Shown here: piece by piece, positions 34,863 to 43,661 of the stretch | Layout of the letters: each line of letters begins with the position of its first letter | Numbering within the stretch: position 1 is the first letter of the stretch | The notes under the pieces: model-generated | Told to the model about the DNA's origin: nothing | Database searches by the model: none | Seen by the model: the letters and a program-made list of their open reading frames with translations, nothing else | NCBI GenBank assembly: GCA_050257395.1 | Contig: JBLMWU010000021.1 | Location: 1 to 64,000, forward strand | Reading direction: 5' to 3' | From: JAIRTY01 sp050257395 | GTDB taxonomy: Bacteria > Actinomycetota > Actinomycetes > Streptosporangiales > Streptosporangiaceae | Length of the DNA: 64,000 nt | Made by a program: the position numbers and the translations under genes

Positions 34863-35753
34863 ATGACGTGGGAAGTGGTGGTCGCGGCCGGTGCCGAGCT
34901 CGGCGAGCGGCCGGTCTGGGATCACCTCCGTTCCTGCCTGGTGTGGGTGGACATCAACGCCGGGCGCCTGCACCGCTACCGTCCCGAGGAAGGGAACGAA
35001 CTGATCCTGGAGCTGGCCGGCGGCGGCCAGCCGATCGCCATCGGCGCGGCAGCACCAAGGCGTGGCGGCGGGTACGTGCTGGCAGCCGCGGACGGCTTCC
35101 GGCTGACCGGCCCGGACGGCGAGCCCGAGGCGGGCCCGCTGCGGCCGCCGGGCATGGGCCCCGGCATCCGGTTCAACGACGGGGCGTGCGATCCGGCCGG
35201 GCGGTTCTGGGCGGGCACGGTCGCCGCCGACCGGCGGCTGGGGGCGGGCGCGCTCTACCGCCTGGACCCCGACCTGACCATCACGACCATGCTGGAAGGC
35301 GTCACCGAGTCCAACGGGCTCGGCTGGAGCCCGGACGGCACGCTCTTCTACTACATCGACTCCGGCGAGCCGCGGCCGCGGATCCGCGTGTTCGGCTTCG
35401 ACCCCGCCACCGGCGAGCTGGGTGAGTCCCGCGACCTGGTCAGCTTCCCGGGTGACGGCGTGGTGCCGGACGGGCTGGTGGTGGACGCGGCTGGCTGCCT
35501 GTGGGTGGCCCTGTGGGGCGGGAGCGCCGTGCACCGGTACTCCCCCGACGGTGCCCTGCTGGCCGAGTTCCCGGTGCCGGTGTCCCAGCCGACCTGCCCG
35601 GCCTTCGGCGGCCCCGGCCTGTCGGACCTGTACGTCACCACGGCCTGGGAAGGCATGGGTGAAGGCGAACGGGCCGCCCAGCCGCTGGCCGGCCACCTGC
35701 TGCTGGGGCACCCGGGCACGACCGGCCAGCGGGCCCCCTCGTTCGCCGGCTGA
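34863..35753 (+). CDS. SMP-30/gluconolactonase family protein
   Basis: A 296-residue six-bladed beta-propeller lactonase. Motifs: LGERPVWD at the start (metal-binding Glu), WVDINAGRLHRY, GIRFNDGACDPAGRFWAGTVA, TESNGLGWSPDGTLFYYIDS and PDGLVVDAAGCLWVALWGG, giving the metal ligands Glu, Asn and Asp seen in gluconolactonases. It hydrolyses a sugar lactone. The ATG at 34863 has GGAGG upstream. The protein is probably cytoplasmic, with no signal. Substrate not determined. Confidence 0.9.
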   Translation: MTWEVVVAAGAELGERPVWDHLRSCLVWVDINAGRLHRYRPEEGNELILELAGGGQPIAIGAAAPRRGGGYVLAAADGFRLTGPDGEPEAGPLRPPGMGPGIRFNDGACDPAGRFWAGTVAADRRLGAGALYRLDPDLTITTMLEGVTESNGLGWSPDGTLFYYIDSGEPRPRIRVFGFDPATGELGESRDLVSFPGDGVVPDGLVVDAAGCLWVALWGGSAVHRYSPDGALLAEFPVPVSQPTCPAFGGPGLSDLYVTTAWEGMGEGERAAQPLAGHLLLGHPGTTGQRAPSFAG

Positions 35754-35797
35754 CCGGCCCGGCCCGCGCACCGGGCCGGTGCGGGCGGTTCCCAGGG

Positions 35798-36685
35798 TCA
35801 GGCCTGCTCGCCGTCCGGGGGCAGAGCGGGCGCGGGCACCTCCGGCTCCCGCCCGGATGCGCGGGCGCCGGTCATCTCCGCCTGGCCGTTGCGGTCCGGG
35901 TGGCCGCCCGCCGCCGGCTGCGGGGCCAGGCCGGCGGCCTGCCGGATCCAGCGGCTGATCCGGTCCACCAGGGCGGCGTCGGCCGCGGACTCGGCGTGCC
36001 CGAACCCGGGCACGATCCACAGCTCCTTGGGTTCCTGGGCGGCGTCGTGCAGCTGGTGCGCGTGCTCTTCCGGGAAGAAGCGGTCCTTGTCCCCGTGCAC
36101 GACCAGGAACGGGATGGGCGAGATCAGCGCGGCCGCCTCGGACGGCGGGACCGGCACCTGGACCCACCCCGCCGGGCTCACCCGGGTCTTGAGCCAGGTG
36201 CGGGTGACCAGCCTGCCCGCGCGGCGCTCCACCGCCCAGTGCAGCCGCCGCATCGGCAGGGTGCCCCGGTAGTACCAGCGGCCAGGGCCGCTCACCGACA
36301 CCGCCGCGTCGACGCCCCCGACCAGTCCCGCGTAGCGGACGACGACGGACGCGCCCATCGAGAAGCCGACGACGGCGATCCGCTGGTAGCCCAGTTCCCG
36401 CGCGTAGGCGACGGCCACGTCCAGGTCCTTGATCTCCAGGTCGCCCAGCGTGGACAGCCCGCCGGACCGGCCGTGGCCGCGGAAGTCGAAGGTGACCACC
36501 CCGGCCGCCCGGTTCAGCAGCGTGGCGACCTTCCAGACACCGGGCCGCTGCCAGGACTGGGTGAAGCCGTGCGCCAGCACGATGCCCAGGTCATTCTCGC
36601 CGGGCAGGTGAATGGCCTCGATCGGCACCCCGTCATCCGTCACCAGCGTCCGGGCCTTCGTGACAGGGCCGCTCGGTCTGGTCAT
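35798..36685 (-). CDS. Alpha/beta hydrolase
   Basis: A 295-residue serine hydrolase. Oxyanion region LAHGFTQSW, strand VVTFDFRGHGRSGG, nucleophile elbow VVGFSMGASVVV (Ser), Asp in VVHGDKDRFFPEEHA and His in VPGFGHAESAAD complete the catalytic triad. The C-terminal 40 residues are Pro/Ala-rich. The ATG at 36685 follows GGGGAC. Substrate unknown. It is divergent from the LLM gene and converges with the SMP-30 gene. Confidence 0.9.
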   Translation of the reverse strand: MTRPSGPVTKARTLVTDDGVPIEAIHLPGENDLGIVLAHGFTQSWQRPGVWKVATLLNRAAGVVTFDFRGHGRSGGLSTLGDLEIKDLDVAVAYARELGYQRIAVVGFSMGASVVVRYAGLVGGVDAAVSVSGPGRWYYRGTLPMRRLHWAVERRAGRLVTRTWLKTRVSPAGWVQVPVPPSEAAALISPIPFLVVHGDKDRFFPEEHAHQLHDAAQEPKELWIVPGFGHAESAADAALVDRISRWIRQAAGLAPQPAAGGHPDRNGQAEMTGARASGREPEVPAPALPPDGEQA

Positions 36686-36829
36686 GTCCCCATTCTGCGC
36701 GACCGCCCCGACCGATTTGCCACCGCCACCGGCCGGCCAGCGCTCCCCCGCCCAGGTGAGGGCGGCGCACCGGGCCCCGCCCGCGGGCAGGCCGGGTCGT
36801 GTGAGAGCGTGGGCCGCGGAGGTGGTGGC

Positions 36830-37702
36830 GTGAAGATCGGCCTGCAGATCCCTGACTTCACCAGCCCGGCCGGGCCGCCGCGGCTCGGCGCCGACCTGGC
36901 CACGGTCGCCCGCATCGCGGACGACGCGGGCTTCGAGTTCCTCGCGGTGATGGACCACTTCTTCCAGATCGGCGTGGTCGGCCCCGCCGAGCACGAGATG
37001 CTCGAGGCGTACACGACCCTGGGCTACCTGGCCGCGTGCACGTCCCGGGCCAAGCTGCTCACGCTGGTGACCGGCGCGGTGTACCGGCATCCCGGCATCC
37101 TCGCCAAGATCATCACGACGCTGGACGTGCTGTCCGGCGGGCGGGCCTGGCTCGGCATCGGCGCGGCCTGGAACGAGGAGGAGTCGCGCGGGCTGGGCAT
37201 CCCGTTCCCGCCGGTCGCGGAGCGGTTCGAGCGGCTGGAGGAGACGCTGCAGATCTGCCTGCAGATGTGGCGCGGGGACGAGAGCCCGTACCACGGCAGG
37301 CACTACCAGCTGGAGCGGCCGCTCAACTCACCGCAGGCGCTGACCGGGCCGCACCCGCCGATCCTGATCGGCGGCGGCGGGGAGCGCAAGACGCTGCGGC
37401 TGGTCGCCCAGTACGCGCAGGCGGCCAACCTGTTCCCCGGCCCGGACCTGGGCCGCAAGCTGGACGTGCTGCGCGCGCACTGCGACGCGGTGGGCCGTGA
37501 CTACGGCGAGATCACCAAGACCTGCTACTTCGTCTTCGACGTGGGCGCCAGGGGCGAGAAGGCCGGCGAGGTCACCGACCAGCTCGGCAAGCTCGCGGAG
37601 CAGGGCTTCGAGGTGGCGATCGGCATGGTGCCGAACGTCTGGGACGTCACCCCGCTGGAGATCGTCGGCAGCCAGGTCATCCCCGCCGTCGCCAGCCTCT
37701 GA
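36830..37702 (+). CDS. LLM class F420-dependent oxidoreductase
   Basis: A 290-residue luciferase-like monooxygenase fold. VKIGLQIPDF at the start, DAGFEFLAVMDHFFQIGV, KIITTLDVLSGGRAWLGIGAAWNEEESRGLGIPFPPVAERF (typical for the actinobacterial F420 subgroup), and HPPILIGGGGERKTLRLVAQYA. It probably uses reduced F420 as hydride donor, as inferred from subgroup resemblance. The GTG start has GGAGGTGG close upstream. The 3' end faces a trehalase remnant. Confidence 0.88.
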   Translation: MKIGLQIPDFTSPAGPPRLGADLATVARIADDAGFEFLAVMDHFFQIGVVGPAEHEMLEAYTTLGYLAACTSRAKLLTLVTGAVYRHPGILAKIITTLDVLSGGRAWLGIGAAWNEEESRGLGIPFPPVAERFERLEETLQICLQMWRGDESPYHGRHYQLERPLNSPQALTGPHPPILIGGGGERKTLRLVAQYAQAANLFPGPDLGRKLDVLRAHCDAVGRDYGEITKTCYFVFDVGARGEKAGEVTDQLGKLAEQGFEVAIGMVPNVWDVTPLEIVGSQVIPAVASL

Positions 37703-37715
37703 GCCGGGCCGGGGC

Positions 37716-38300
37716 TCAGCCGGCGGCGGGCACCGTGATGTCCTGGCGGGTGCCGGCGGGCCACCAGTAGCGCGGCAGGCTGACCCGGATCTGCCTGCCG
37801 CGCCAGGACGCCGGCAGCGGCGGGGCGATCCCCGCCCCGCCCGCGGGGGCCTGATGCCCGGTGCCCGCCGGCTGGATGCCCAGCACGACCCTGGTCAGCA
37901 GCGCGGCGAACACGCCGTTGGTCCAGCCGAAGCCGCGCTGCGGCGGGTAGCGCCCCGGAGTCGGCCCCTCGGGGTCGGCGACGTTGTACCGCTCGGCCCG
38001 CGGCACCGACGCCAGCGGCTGACCGGTGCGCAGGTCAAGGTCGCGGTAGACGCCGTCGCGCTCATCCCAGAGGTACCGGTTGACGAGCGCCCGCCGGGCT
38101 GCCGCCCGGGCGCGCCAGGCGGCGGCGTCCCCGCTGCGGCCGAGCGTGGCGCAGAAGCCGGCCAGGTCCTGCTCGTACCGGAAAAGCTGGGCGTTGAGGT
38201 CGACCGGCACGACCATGGTGGTGTCATCGCCGAACCGGGCGGTGTTGTCCCAGCCGCTCTCGGCCATGGCGCGGTGATGCGGGGTGTCGGGCACCGTCAC
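37716..38300 (-). pseudogene. Trehalase (GH37-like) C-terminal remnant with an internal deletion
   Basis: A 194-residue open frame. It begins close to ESGWDNTARFGDDTTMVVPVDLNAQLFRYE, which is the middle of a GH37-like glycosidase (the ESGWD Asp is the general acid in trehalases), and RYLWDERDGVYRDLD follows. It then jumps to ERYNVADP...RYPPQRGFGWTNGV, the late signature. Family members have about 300 residues before this point and roughly 100 residues between the two parts. The late catalytic region, GGGGEY in E. coli TreA, reads TPGRYPPQ with the Glu lost. It is therefore not expected to be active. The left border touches a divergent YjbR gene. Confidence 0.65.
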
Positions 38301-38379
38301 GGGAGCACCGCGCCGTCGCGGGGCGGGCGTAGGGTTCCGGCATGACCGGGGAGGCCCGTGCCGGGCGGGCGGGCAGGCG

Positions 38380-38742
38380 ATGACGGGGACGCTGCGGGAC
38401 CGCGTGATCGCGGCGTGCGGCGCGCAGCCGGGGTCGGCGGAGGACTACCCGTTCGGCGATCAGGTGGCGGTGTTCAAGGTTGCCGGGAAGATGTTCGCAC
38501 TGGTGGAGCTCGGCGCGGCCCCGGGCAGCGTCAGCCTCAAATGCGACCCGGACCTGGCCGCGGGCCTGCGCCGCCGGTATCCGGCGATCACCGCGGGCTA
38601 CCACCTCAACAAGCGGCACTGGAACACGGTCGCCCTCGACGGCTCGGTGCCCGAGGACGAGCTCCTCGACCTGGTCGGCCATTCCTACGAGCTGGTGGTG
38701 GCCCGCCTGCCCCGGGCCCAGCGGGACAGCCTGGGCAGCTGA
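38380..38742 (+). CDS. MmcQ/YjbR family DNA-binding protein
   Basis: A 120-residue protein with the CyaY-like fold of the MmcQ/YjbR family: CGAQPGSAEDYPFGDQVAVFKVAGKMFALVEL, LKCDPDLAAGLRRRYPAITAGYHLNKRHWNTVALDG, and a final helix LVGHSYELVVARLP. Family members bind DNA weakly and have no defined role. The ATG at 38380 was chosen because the family starts there. It is divergent from the trehalase remnant. Confidence 0.9.
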   Translation: MTGTLRDRVIAACGAQPGSAEDYPFGDQVAVFKVAGKMFALVELGAAPGSVSLKCDPDLAAGLRRRYPAITAGYHLNKRHWNTVALDGSVPEDELLDLVGHSYELVVARLPRAQRDSLGS

Positions 38743-38911
38743 GCGGGCGGCCCGCTGGCCGCGCCGGGTCAGGCCGGCCGGGTGAGCACCCGGTCAGGCG
38801 CCGTCGCGGCGGAATTAGTCCCCTTGCCGCGCAGACCAAAGACCCTGGAAGGCGGCCACATCACGGGGCCAGCGTGAAGCTGTGCCCGCGAGCGCTTGAC
38901 GCGGCAGCTAG

Positions 38912-40036
38912 ATGTGGCAGGTGGTCGAGGTGGACGAGGTGCAGGCCGGCTGGGCAGCGGATGACCTGGGCCCGGCCCTGGTGGCCTTTGTGCGTCCGTG
39001 CGCCGGGGTGGAAGCGGTCGTTGTCGTGGACAACGTGGCGCTGGGCCCGGCGATCGGCGGGGTCCGGATGAGGCCCGGGGTCACGGCCGGTGAGGTGGCG
39101 CGGCTGGCGCGCGGCATGACCCTGAAGAACGCGCTGGCCGGCCTGCCGCACGGCGGCGGGAAGTCCGGCATCATGGCGCCCGGCCTCCGGCCGGCTGACC
39201 ATGAGCGGGTCCTGCGGGCGTTCGCCCGGGCGATCGAGCGGCTCACCGAGTACATCCCGGGCCCGGACATGGGCACGACCGAGACGTCGATGGCGTACGT
39301 CCATGACGAGATCGGCCGGGCCGTCGGGCTGCCCCGGGTGCTCGGCGGAGTGCCGCTCGACGAGCTCGGCGCGACCGGCTTCGGGCTGGCGGTGTGCGCG
39401 GACGTGCTGAGCGAGGCCAAGCTGCTCGACCTCGCCGGGGCGCGGGTCATCATCCAGGGCTTCGGCGCGGTCGGCGGGCATGCCGCCCGGTTCCTGGCCG
39501 AGCGCGGCGCGACGATCGTCGCCGCCTCCGACATCGACGGCGCCACCTGGAACGCTGACGGGCTTGATGTCGCTGCCCTGAGCACGCACAAGCAGTCATC
39601 CGGCTCCGTGGCGGGATTCCCCGGCGGCACCACGGTGCCGCGGGACGACATCATCGGCTTCGACTGCGAGCTGCTCATTCCCGCGGCCCAGCCGGACGTG
39701 GTGACCACGGACAACGCCGGGAAGATCTCAGCCCGGGTGGTCCTGGAGGGAGCCAACATCCCCGTCACCGCGGGGGCCGAGGCCCAGCTGACCGAGCGCG
39801 GCGTGCTCTGCATCCCGGACGTGGTCGCCAATGCCGGCGGCGTCATCTGCGCCGCGGCCGAGTACCGGGGCGCGGGCCACACGGAGGCATTCGCCGACAT
39901 CACGGAGAAGATCCGGGACACCACCGCCGAGCTGCTCGACCGCATCAGCCACGGCGCGCCGGACCCGCGCGCGGCCGCCAGCCAGATGGCGCACGAACGG
40001 CTGCGCGAGGCGATCGCGCTGCGCCGCAGGTTCTGA
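38912..40036 (+). CDS. Leu/Phe/Val-type amino acid dehydrogenase
   Basis: A 374-residue Glu/Leu/Phe/Val dehydrogenase family enzyme that deaminates an amino acid to a keto acid with NAD(P). Substrate-site lysines are in GMTLKNALAG and PHGGGKSGI, the catalytic Asp in IPGPDMGTTE, the Rossmann motif in IIQGFGAVGGHAARFLAERGA, and IPDVVANAGGVICAAAEY near the C-terminus. No clear Shine-Dalgarno precedes the ATG at 38912. The preference (Leu, Val, Phe or Glu) cannot be set by eye. A TTG-started GH-like gene follows 24 bases downstream on the same strand. Confidence 0.9.
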   Translation: MWQVVEVDEVQAGWAADDLGPALVAFVRPCAGVEAVVVVDNVALGPAIGGVRMRPGVTAGEVARLARGMTLKNALAGLPHGGGKSGIMAPGLRPADHERVLRAFARAIERLTEYIPGPDMGTTETSMAYVHDEIGRAVGLPRVLGGVPLDELGATGFGLAVCADVLSEAKLLDLAGARVIIQGFGAVGGHAARFLAERGATIVAASDIDGATWNADGLDVAALSTHKQSSGSVAGFPGGTTVPRDDIIGFDCELLIPAAQPDVVTTDNAGKISARVVLEGANIPVTAGAEAQLTERGVLCIPDVVANAGGVICAAAEYRGAGHTEAFADITEKIRDTTAELLDRISHGAPDPRAAASQMAHERLREAIALRRRF

Positions 40037-40060
40037 CCCACGGGAGCCGGGAGTCGCACG

Positions 40061-40786
40061 TTGCTATTCGGCTGTAACGAAGATCAGTACAGCGAGGTCT
40101 CCGCCGACATAACGGGGATCACCATGGTCCGCGTCACCTTCGGGAAAGACCAGATCCCCAATCCCTGGCCTGCCACGCCTGCGGGCACGGTCGGCCTGGC
40201 CGAGCTGAAGCCGCCCTACCCCGGGCTCATGAGCGGTGCGCTTGACGCTGCGCTGACCGCCAGCCTGGCGGCCGCGCCGGCCGGGACGTGGGTCTGTGCC
40301 TACCACGAGGTGAACCACGTCCGGCCCAACCAGCCCTATTCGGCAGCTCAGATGCGCCAGATCGAGACGCACATGTCCGGGCTGGTGCGGGCGGCGAACC
40401 CGGCCCTGAAGTACGGCGTGATCCTCAACGATGCGAGCAAGGGCCTCGCCAGCTGGGTGATCCCCGGCCTGGACTTCTACGCCGTGGACATCTACGAGGG
40501 CAGGGTCCCCGGTGGCGTGCGTGATTTCTCCGAAGTCGCCAACCGCAACTTCAGCCAGCTTCCCGAGGGCGTGCGGGCTATCGGTGAGACCAACTCCTGC
40601 ACCCCGGCCCACCGGCCCGCCTGGTTCCGCGAGGCGTACGACTGGCTCTACACCCACAACGGCGGGGCCATGCTGACCTACTGGAACCCGGCCGGCCCCT
40701 ACTCAGGCCCGTGGCTTCACAACGACGAGGCAACGATCTACGCGCTGCGGCGTATCTCGCACGCTGCCGGGCGCGGCAGCCTGTGA
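40061..40786 (+). CDS. Glycoside hydrolase-like TIM-barrel protein
   Basis: About 241 residues with a likely TTG start preceded by GGGAGTC. The pattern is of a beta-glycanase-like barrel: GTWVCAYHEVNH with a Glu at a beta-4-like position, LDFYAVDIYEG, RAIGETNSCT with a second Glu at a beta-7-like position, and AMLTYWNPAGP. These would be acid/base and nucleophile of a clan A hydrolase such as GH26. No signal peptide is visible, and it is shorter than usual for secreted GH26 enzymes, so the start may be truncated or the protein cytoplasmic. The family call is tentative. Confidence 0.55.
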   Translation: MLFGCNEDQYSEVSADITGITMVRVTFGKDQIPNPWPATPAGTVGLAELKPPYPGLMSGALDAALTASLAAAPAGTWVCAYHEVNHVRPNQPYSAAQMRQIETHMSGLVRAANPALKYGVILNDASKGLASWVIPGLDFYAVDIYEGRVPGGVRDFSEVANRNFSQLPEGVRAIGETNSCTPAHRPAWFREAYDWLYTHNGGAMLTYWNPAGPYSGPWLHNDEATIYALRRISHAAGRGSL

Positions 40787-40838
40787 CCGAGCGCGGCGGG
40801 CACCGCGCGGCGCAGGGATCACCGGTGCCCGGCAGGCG

Positions 40839-41561
40839 TCAGGCCGCCCGGTAGACGACGAGCGAGACGGCGGCGTACTGGGCGAGGTAGGCGAGGATCG
40901 TCATCAGGTGGAAGACCTCGTGGAATCCGAACCACCGGGGTGAGGGGTCGGGCCGCTTCAGCGTGTAGACCACGGCGCCGAGGCTGTACAGCACCCCTCC
41001 GGCCAGCACCAGCAGCAGTACCAGGGCCCCCGCGTCCTGCAGGAGCTGCGGCAGGACGAAGACCGCCACCCAGCCGAGCGCGATGAACAGCGACGCGACG
41101 AGCCAGCGCGGGGCGGGCCGCCAGTCGGCCCGCCAGCTCAGCCGGACCAGGATGCCGGCCGCCGTGGCGGTCCAGATGACGGCCAGCACGCTCAGCCGCG
41201 CCGCTCCGCGCAGCGCCAGCACCGCCAGCGGGGTGTAGGTGCCGGCGATCAGCAGCAGGATGCTCACGTGGTCGAGGCGGGCCAGCAGGCTCCTGCGCCT
41301 GCTGCCCAGCGGGGACCGGTGATACGCCGCGGACACGCCGAACAGCGCCATGCAGGTCACCCCGTACACGGCGGCGGCGATCCTGGCCGGCTGGGTGGGG
41401 GCGAACACGACGAGCACCGCACCGGCGACCACCGCCGCCGGGAAGGCCCCCGCGTGCAGCAGGCCCCGCAGCCGGGGCACCATGGCGCCCGGCACGCCCG
41501 CTGCGCCGCCGGCGCCTGCCGCATCCGCGCCGCCAGCGGCGGCACCCGTGATCTCCTGCAC
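40839..41561 (-). CDS. Hemolysin III / PAQR family membrane protein (TrhA-like)
   Basis: A 240-residue protein with seven predicted membrane helices. The PAQR signatures are clear: SAAYHRSPLGSRRRSLLARLDH, LLLIAGTYTPLAV, and the C-terminal GFHEVFHLMTILAYLAQY, giving the Ser-His, Asp and His residues of the presumed metal site. Despite the name, bacterial members are linked to membrane lipid homeostasis. GTG start at 41561. A long perfect palindrome lies 29 bases upstream and may control it. Confidence 0.92.
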   Translation of the reverse strand: MQEITGAAAGGADAAGAGGAAGVPGAMVPRLRGLLHAGAFPAAVVAGAVLVVFAPTQPARIAAAVYGVTCMALFGVSAAYHRSPLGSRRRSLLARLDHVSILLLIAGTYTPLAVLALRGAARLSVLAVIWTATAAGILVRLSWRADWRPAPRWLVASLFIALGWVAVFVLPQLLQDAGALVLLLVLAGGVLYSLGAVVYTLKRPDPSPRWFGFHEVFHLMTILAYLAQYAAVSLVVYRAA

Positions 41562-41589
41562 CCGAACGGCCCCCTTGCCTGCCCCTTAC

Positions 41590-41618
41590 CTACGGTACCG
41601 GAACTTACGGGACCGTAG
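41590..41618. promoter_or_regulatory. Inverted repeat upstream of the hemolysin III gene
   Basis: CTACGGT - 15 bases - ACCGTAG, a perfect 7-base inverted repeat, with a nested palindrome CGGTACCG at 41593-41600. It is in the divergent gap between the hemolysin III gene and the TOPRIM gene, 29 bases before the former's start. Its form fits a TetR/PadR-type operator, but no such gene is adjacent. Confidence 0.45.
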
Positions 41619-41741
41619 ATTCAACGGGACGCCCGGTTCCGGCCCCCGGCCGGGTAAACCGCTGGACCCGGGGATGCCTGTCTGCGCAGACTCCGAGGGT
41701 GGGGATCGCGGTCTGGCTGGCTGGGCATCGGCGCTGACGCC

Positions 41742-42338
41742 ATGGACGTCGCCGGGATGAGCATCGATCTGGCCGCCCTCAGCCAGGCGCGGCGGCTCGT
41801 GCTTGTCGAGGGCCAGAGCGACAAGGCCGCGGTGGAGGTGCTGGCAGAGCGGCGCGGCCACGCCGTCGGCGGCACCGGCCTCCAGGTGGTGGCCATGGGC
41901 GGGGCGACCAGCATCGGCCACTTCCTGGCGCTGCTCGGCCCGCGCGGGATCGGCGCCGCGCTCACCGGCCTGTGTGACGCTGGCGAGGAGCGCTACGTCC
42001 GGTGGGCGCTGGAGCAGGGCGGGCTCGGCTCCGTCACCTCCCGCGCCAGCATGGAGGCACGCGGCTTCTATGTGTGCACCGCCGACCTGGAGGACGAGCT
42101 GATCCGGGCGGCCGGGACCGCCGCCGTCGAGCAGATCATCCAGGCGCAGGGGGAACTGCGGTCCTTCCGCCTCTTCCAGCAGCAGCCTGCGCAGCGCGGC
42201 CGCAGCACCGCCCGGCAGCTGCGCCGGTTCATGGGCACCCGGTCAGGCCGCAAGAGCCAGTACGCACGCCTGCTGGCGGCGGCGCTCGACCCGGCCCAGA
42301 TCCCCCGCCCGCTCGACCGCGTCCTCGCTCACGCGTGA
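41742..42338 (+). CDS. TOPRIM domain protein (OLD-nuclease-like)
   Basis: A 198-residue protein. The N-terminal half reads as a TOPRIM fold: RRLVLVEGQSDKAAVEVLAER with the catalytic-type Glu, VVAMGGATSIGHFLALL, and LCDAGEERYV as the D-x-[DE] metal site, then FYVCTADLEDELIRA. The C-terminal half (RSFRLFQQQPAQRGR...RRFMGTRSGRKSQYARLL) resembles the ending of OLD-family nuclease-like proteins that lack the ATPase domain. It probably binds or cleaves nucleic acid. Start could also be the ATG at 41757. The tail overlaps the convergent kinase gene by ten bases. Confidence 0.8.
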   Translation: MDVAGMSIDLAALSQARRLVLVEGQSDKAAVEVLAERRGHAVGGTGLQVVAMGGATSIGHFLALLGPRGIGAALTGLCDAGEERYVRWALEQGGLGSVTSRASMEARGFYVCTADLEDELIRAAGTAAVEQIIQAQGELRSFRLFQQQPAQRGRSTARQLRRFMGTRSGRKSQYARLLAAALDPAQIPRPLDRVLAHA

Positions 42339-43045
42339 CCGGCCGGGCCGCCGGAGCGGCCGGCCCTGCTGGCCAGCCGCCGCAGCCGGGCGGCCTCGGC
42401 AGGCCGCACGTTGACGTCGGCCAGCCGGTACCCCGCTGCCCTCGCCACGTACGGCGCGGGATCGTCCGTCACCGCCGCCCGGAAACTGCGCAGGAACACC
42501 CGGCGCAGCCCGCTGACCGCCGGGCTCAGCCAGGACGGCAGCCCGTCGGCGTCCGAGGTCGCCATGATCAGGTACGCCATGGCCACGTCGGCTCCGGAGG
42601 GCCCCGCCGAGGCGTTGGTCCAGTCGATGACCACCGGGCCGCCGGCGGTCAGCATCACGTTCGCGGGGTGCAGGTCCAGGTGGAGGACCTGCCCGCCGGG
42701 CCCGAGCGGCTGCCGCAGGCCGGCCGGCGCGGGGATCTGGTGCAGGTCATCGTGCAGGCGGGCGAGCGACCGCGCGTGCCGGCCGGCCCGCCACGGCCGG
42801 CTCGCCATGTCGGCCAGCATGGTCGGGCCGCGGAGCCGTTCCATGATCAGGTCGCGGTGGTCCACGGCGTACACCGCCGGGACCGGATAGCCCGCCTGCC
42901 GCAGGTACCCCATCAGCTCAGCCTCGGCGGCGCAGGAGTGCGCGGTCCGGTACCGGCGCAACACGCGGCCGTCATCGAGCGCGTAGACGTCGGCGGCCCG
43001 GCCGGTGCCGATCAGGGCACCGGGGCCGTCCGCGGCATCCGCCAC
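42329..43045 (-). CDS. Aminoglycoside phosphotransferase-like kinase
   Basis: A 238-residue small-molecule kinase fold. GTGRAADVYALDDGRVLRRY is the nucleotide-binding N-lobe with Arg at the place of the usual Lys. LIMERLRGPTM forms the hinge, VLHLDLHPANVMLT is the catalytic Brenner motif (H-x-D-x-x-x-x-N) and VVIDWTNAS the Mg-binding Asp. The phosphate acceptor could be a drug, sugar or fructosamine; no resistance context is present. The start is likely a GTG at 43045. It overlaps the convergent TOPRIM gene by ten bases. Confidence 0.88.
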   Translation of the reverse strand: MADAADGPGALIGTGRAADVYALDDGRVLRRYRTAHSCAAEAELMGYLRQAGYPVPAVYAVDHRDLIMERLRGPTMLADMASRPWRAGRHARSLARLHDDLHQIPAPAGLRQPLGPGGQVLHLDLHPANVMLTAGGPVVIDWTNASAGPSGADVAMAYLIMATSDADGLPSWLSPAVSGLRRVFLRSFRAAVTDDPAPYVARAAGYRLADVNVRPAEAARLRRLASRAGRSGGPAGHA

Positions 43046-43259
43046 CTGTGCCGCCTCCCGCTGGCAGGCCTGTCCCGCGCACCATCATGGACCACCCGTC
43101 ACTTTCCGGCCAGGGCGGCGGTTCCCGGGAACGGGTAAGCGCGGGCCTTGGTCGTGCCAGGCCGGGACTGCCGCCCCTGCCCGGCCGGCCGCCCGGCCGG
43201 TGACGCTGGGGTGGTTCTCCCCGCCCCGGGGAGCCGTGCCCCCGGAAGGCAGGCGGCCG

Positions 43260-43661
43260 GTGACGTTCCCGCGAGCCCTGACGAGACTTACCCGCGGTGC
43301 GGTCAACCGGATGACCCTGCACCTGGCGGGGCATGCCGCGTTCGCCGACCTGGAGCACGTGGGGCGCAGGTCCGGCACGGTGCGGCACACCCCGGTGCGC
43401 GCCTTCCGTTCCGGCGGCACCGTGGTCATCGGCCTGAACTTCGGGCGGCAGTCGGACTGGTACCGCAACATCGAGGCGGCCGGCACCTGCCGCCTGCGCC
43501 TGGCCGGCGAGCAGCTCACCCTCGGCGCGCCGGTGCTCGTGCCCGCTGAGGAGGGCGCCGGAAGCATGCCGTGGGCGTTCCGGTTCGCGCTCCGGCACCT
43601 GGTCCATACCGCCGAGTGCGTCCGGCTGCCGGTCCTGGGCAGCGAAGAGGAAGCCTCATGA
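43260..43661 (+). CDS. Nitroreductase family deazaflavin (F420)-dependent oxidoreductase, first copy
   Basis: A 133-residue protein of the Ddn-like family (split beta-barrel). Motifs: LEHVGRRSGTVRHTPVRAFRSGG (F420-binding G-R-x-S-G), VVIGLNFGRQSDWYRNIEAAGTCRLRLAG. GTG start at 43260 with GGAAGG upstream; the frame is open far upstream but that part is not family-like. The stop overlaps, as ATGA, the start of a quinone oxidoreductase remnant, suggesting a former operon. Confidence 0.87.
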   Translation: MTFPRALTRLTRGAVNRMTLHLAGHAAFADLEHVGRRSGTVRHTPVRAFRSGGTVVIGLNFGRQSDWYRNIEAAGTCRLRLAGEQLTLGAPVLVPAEEGAGSMPWAFRFALRHLVHTAECVRLPVLGSEEEAS

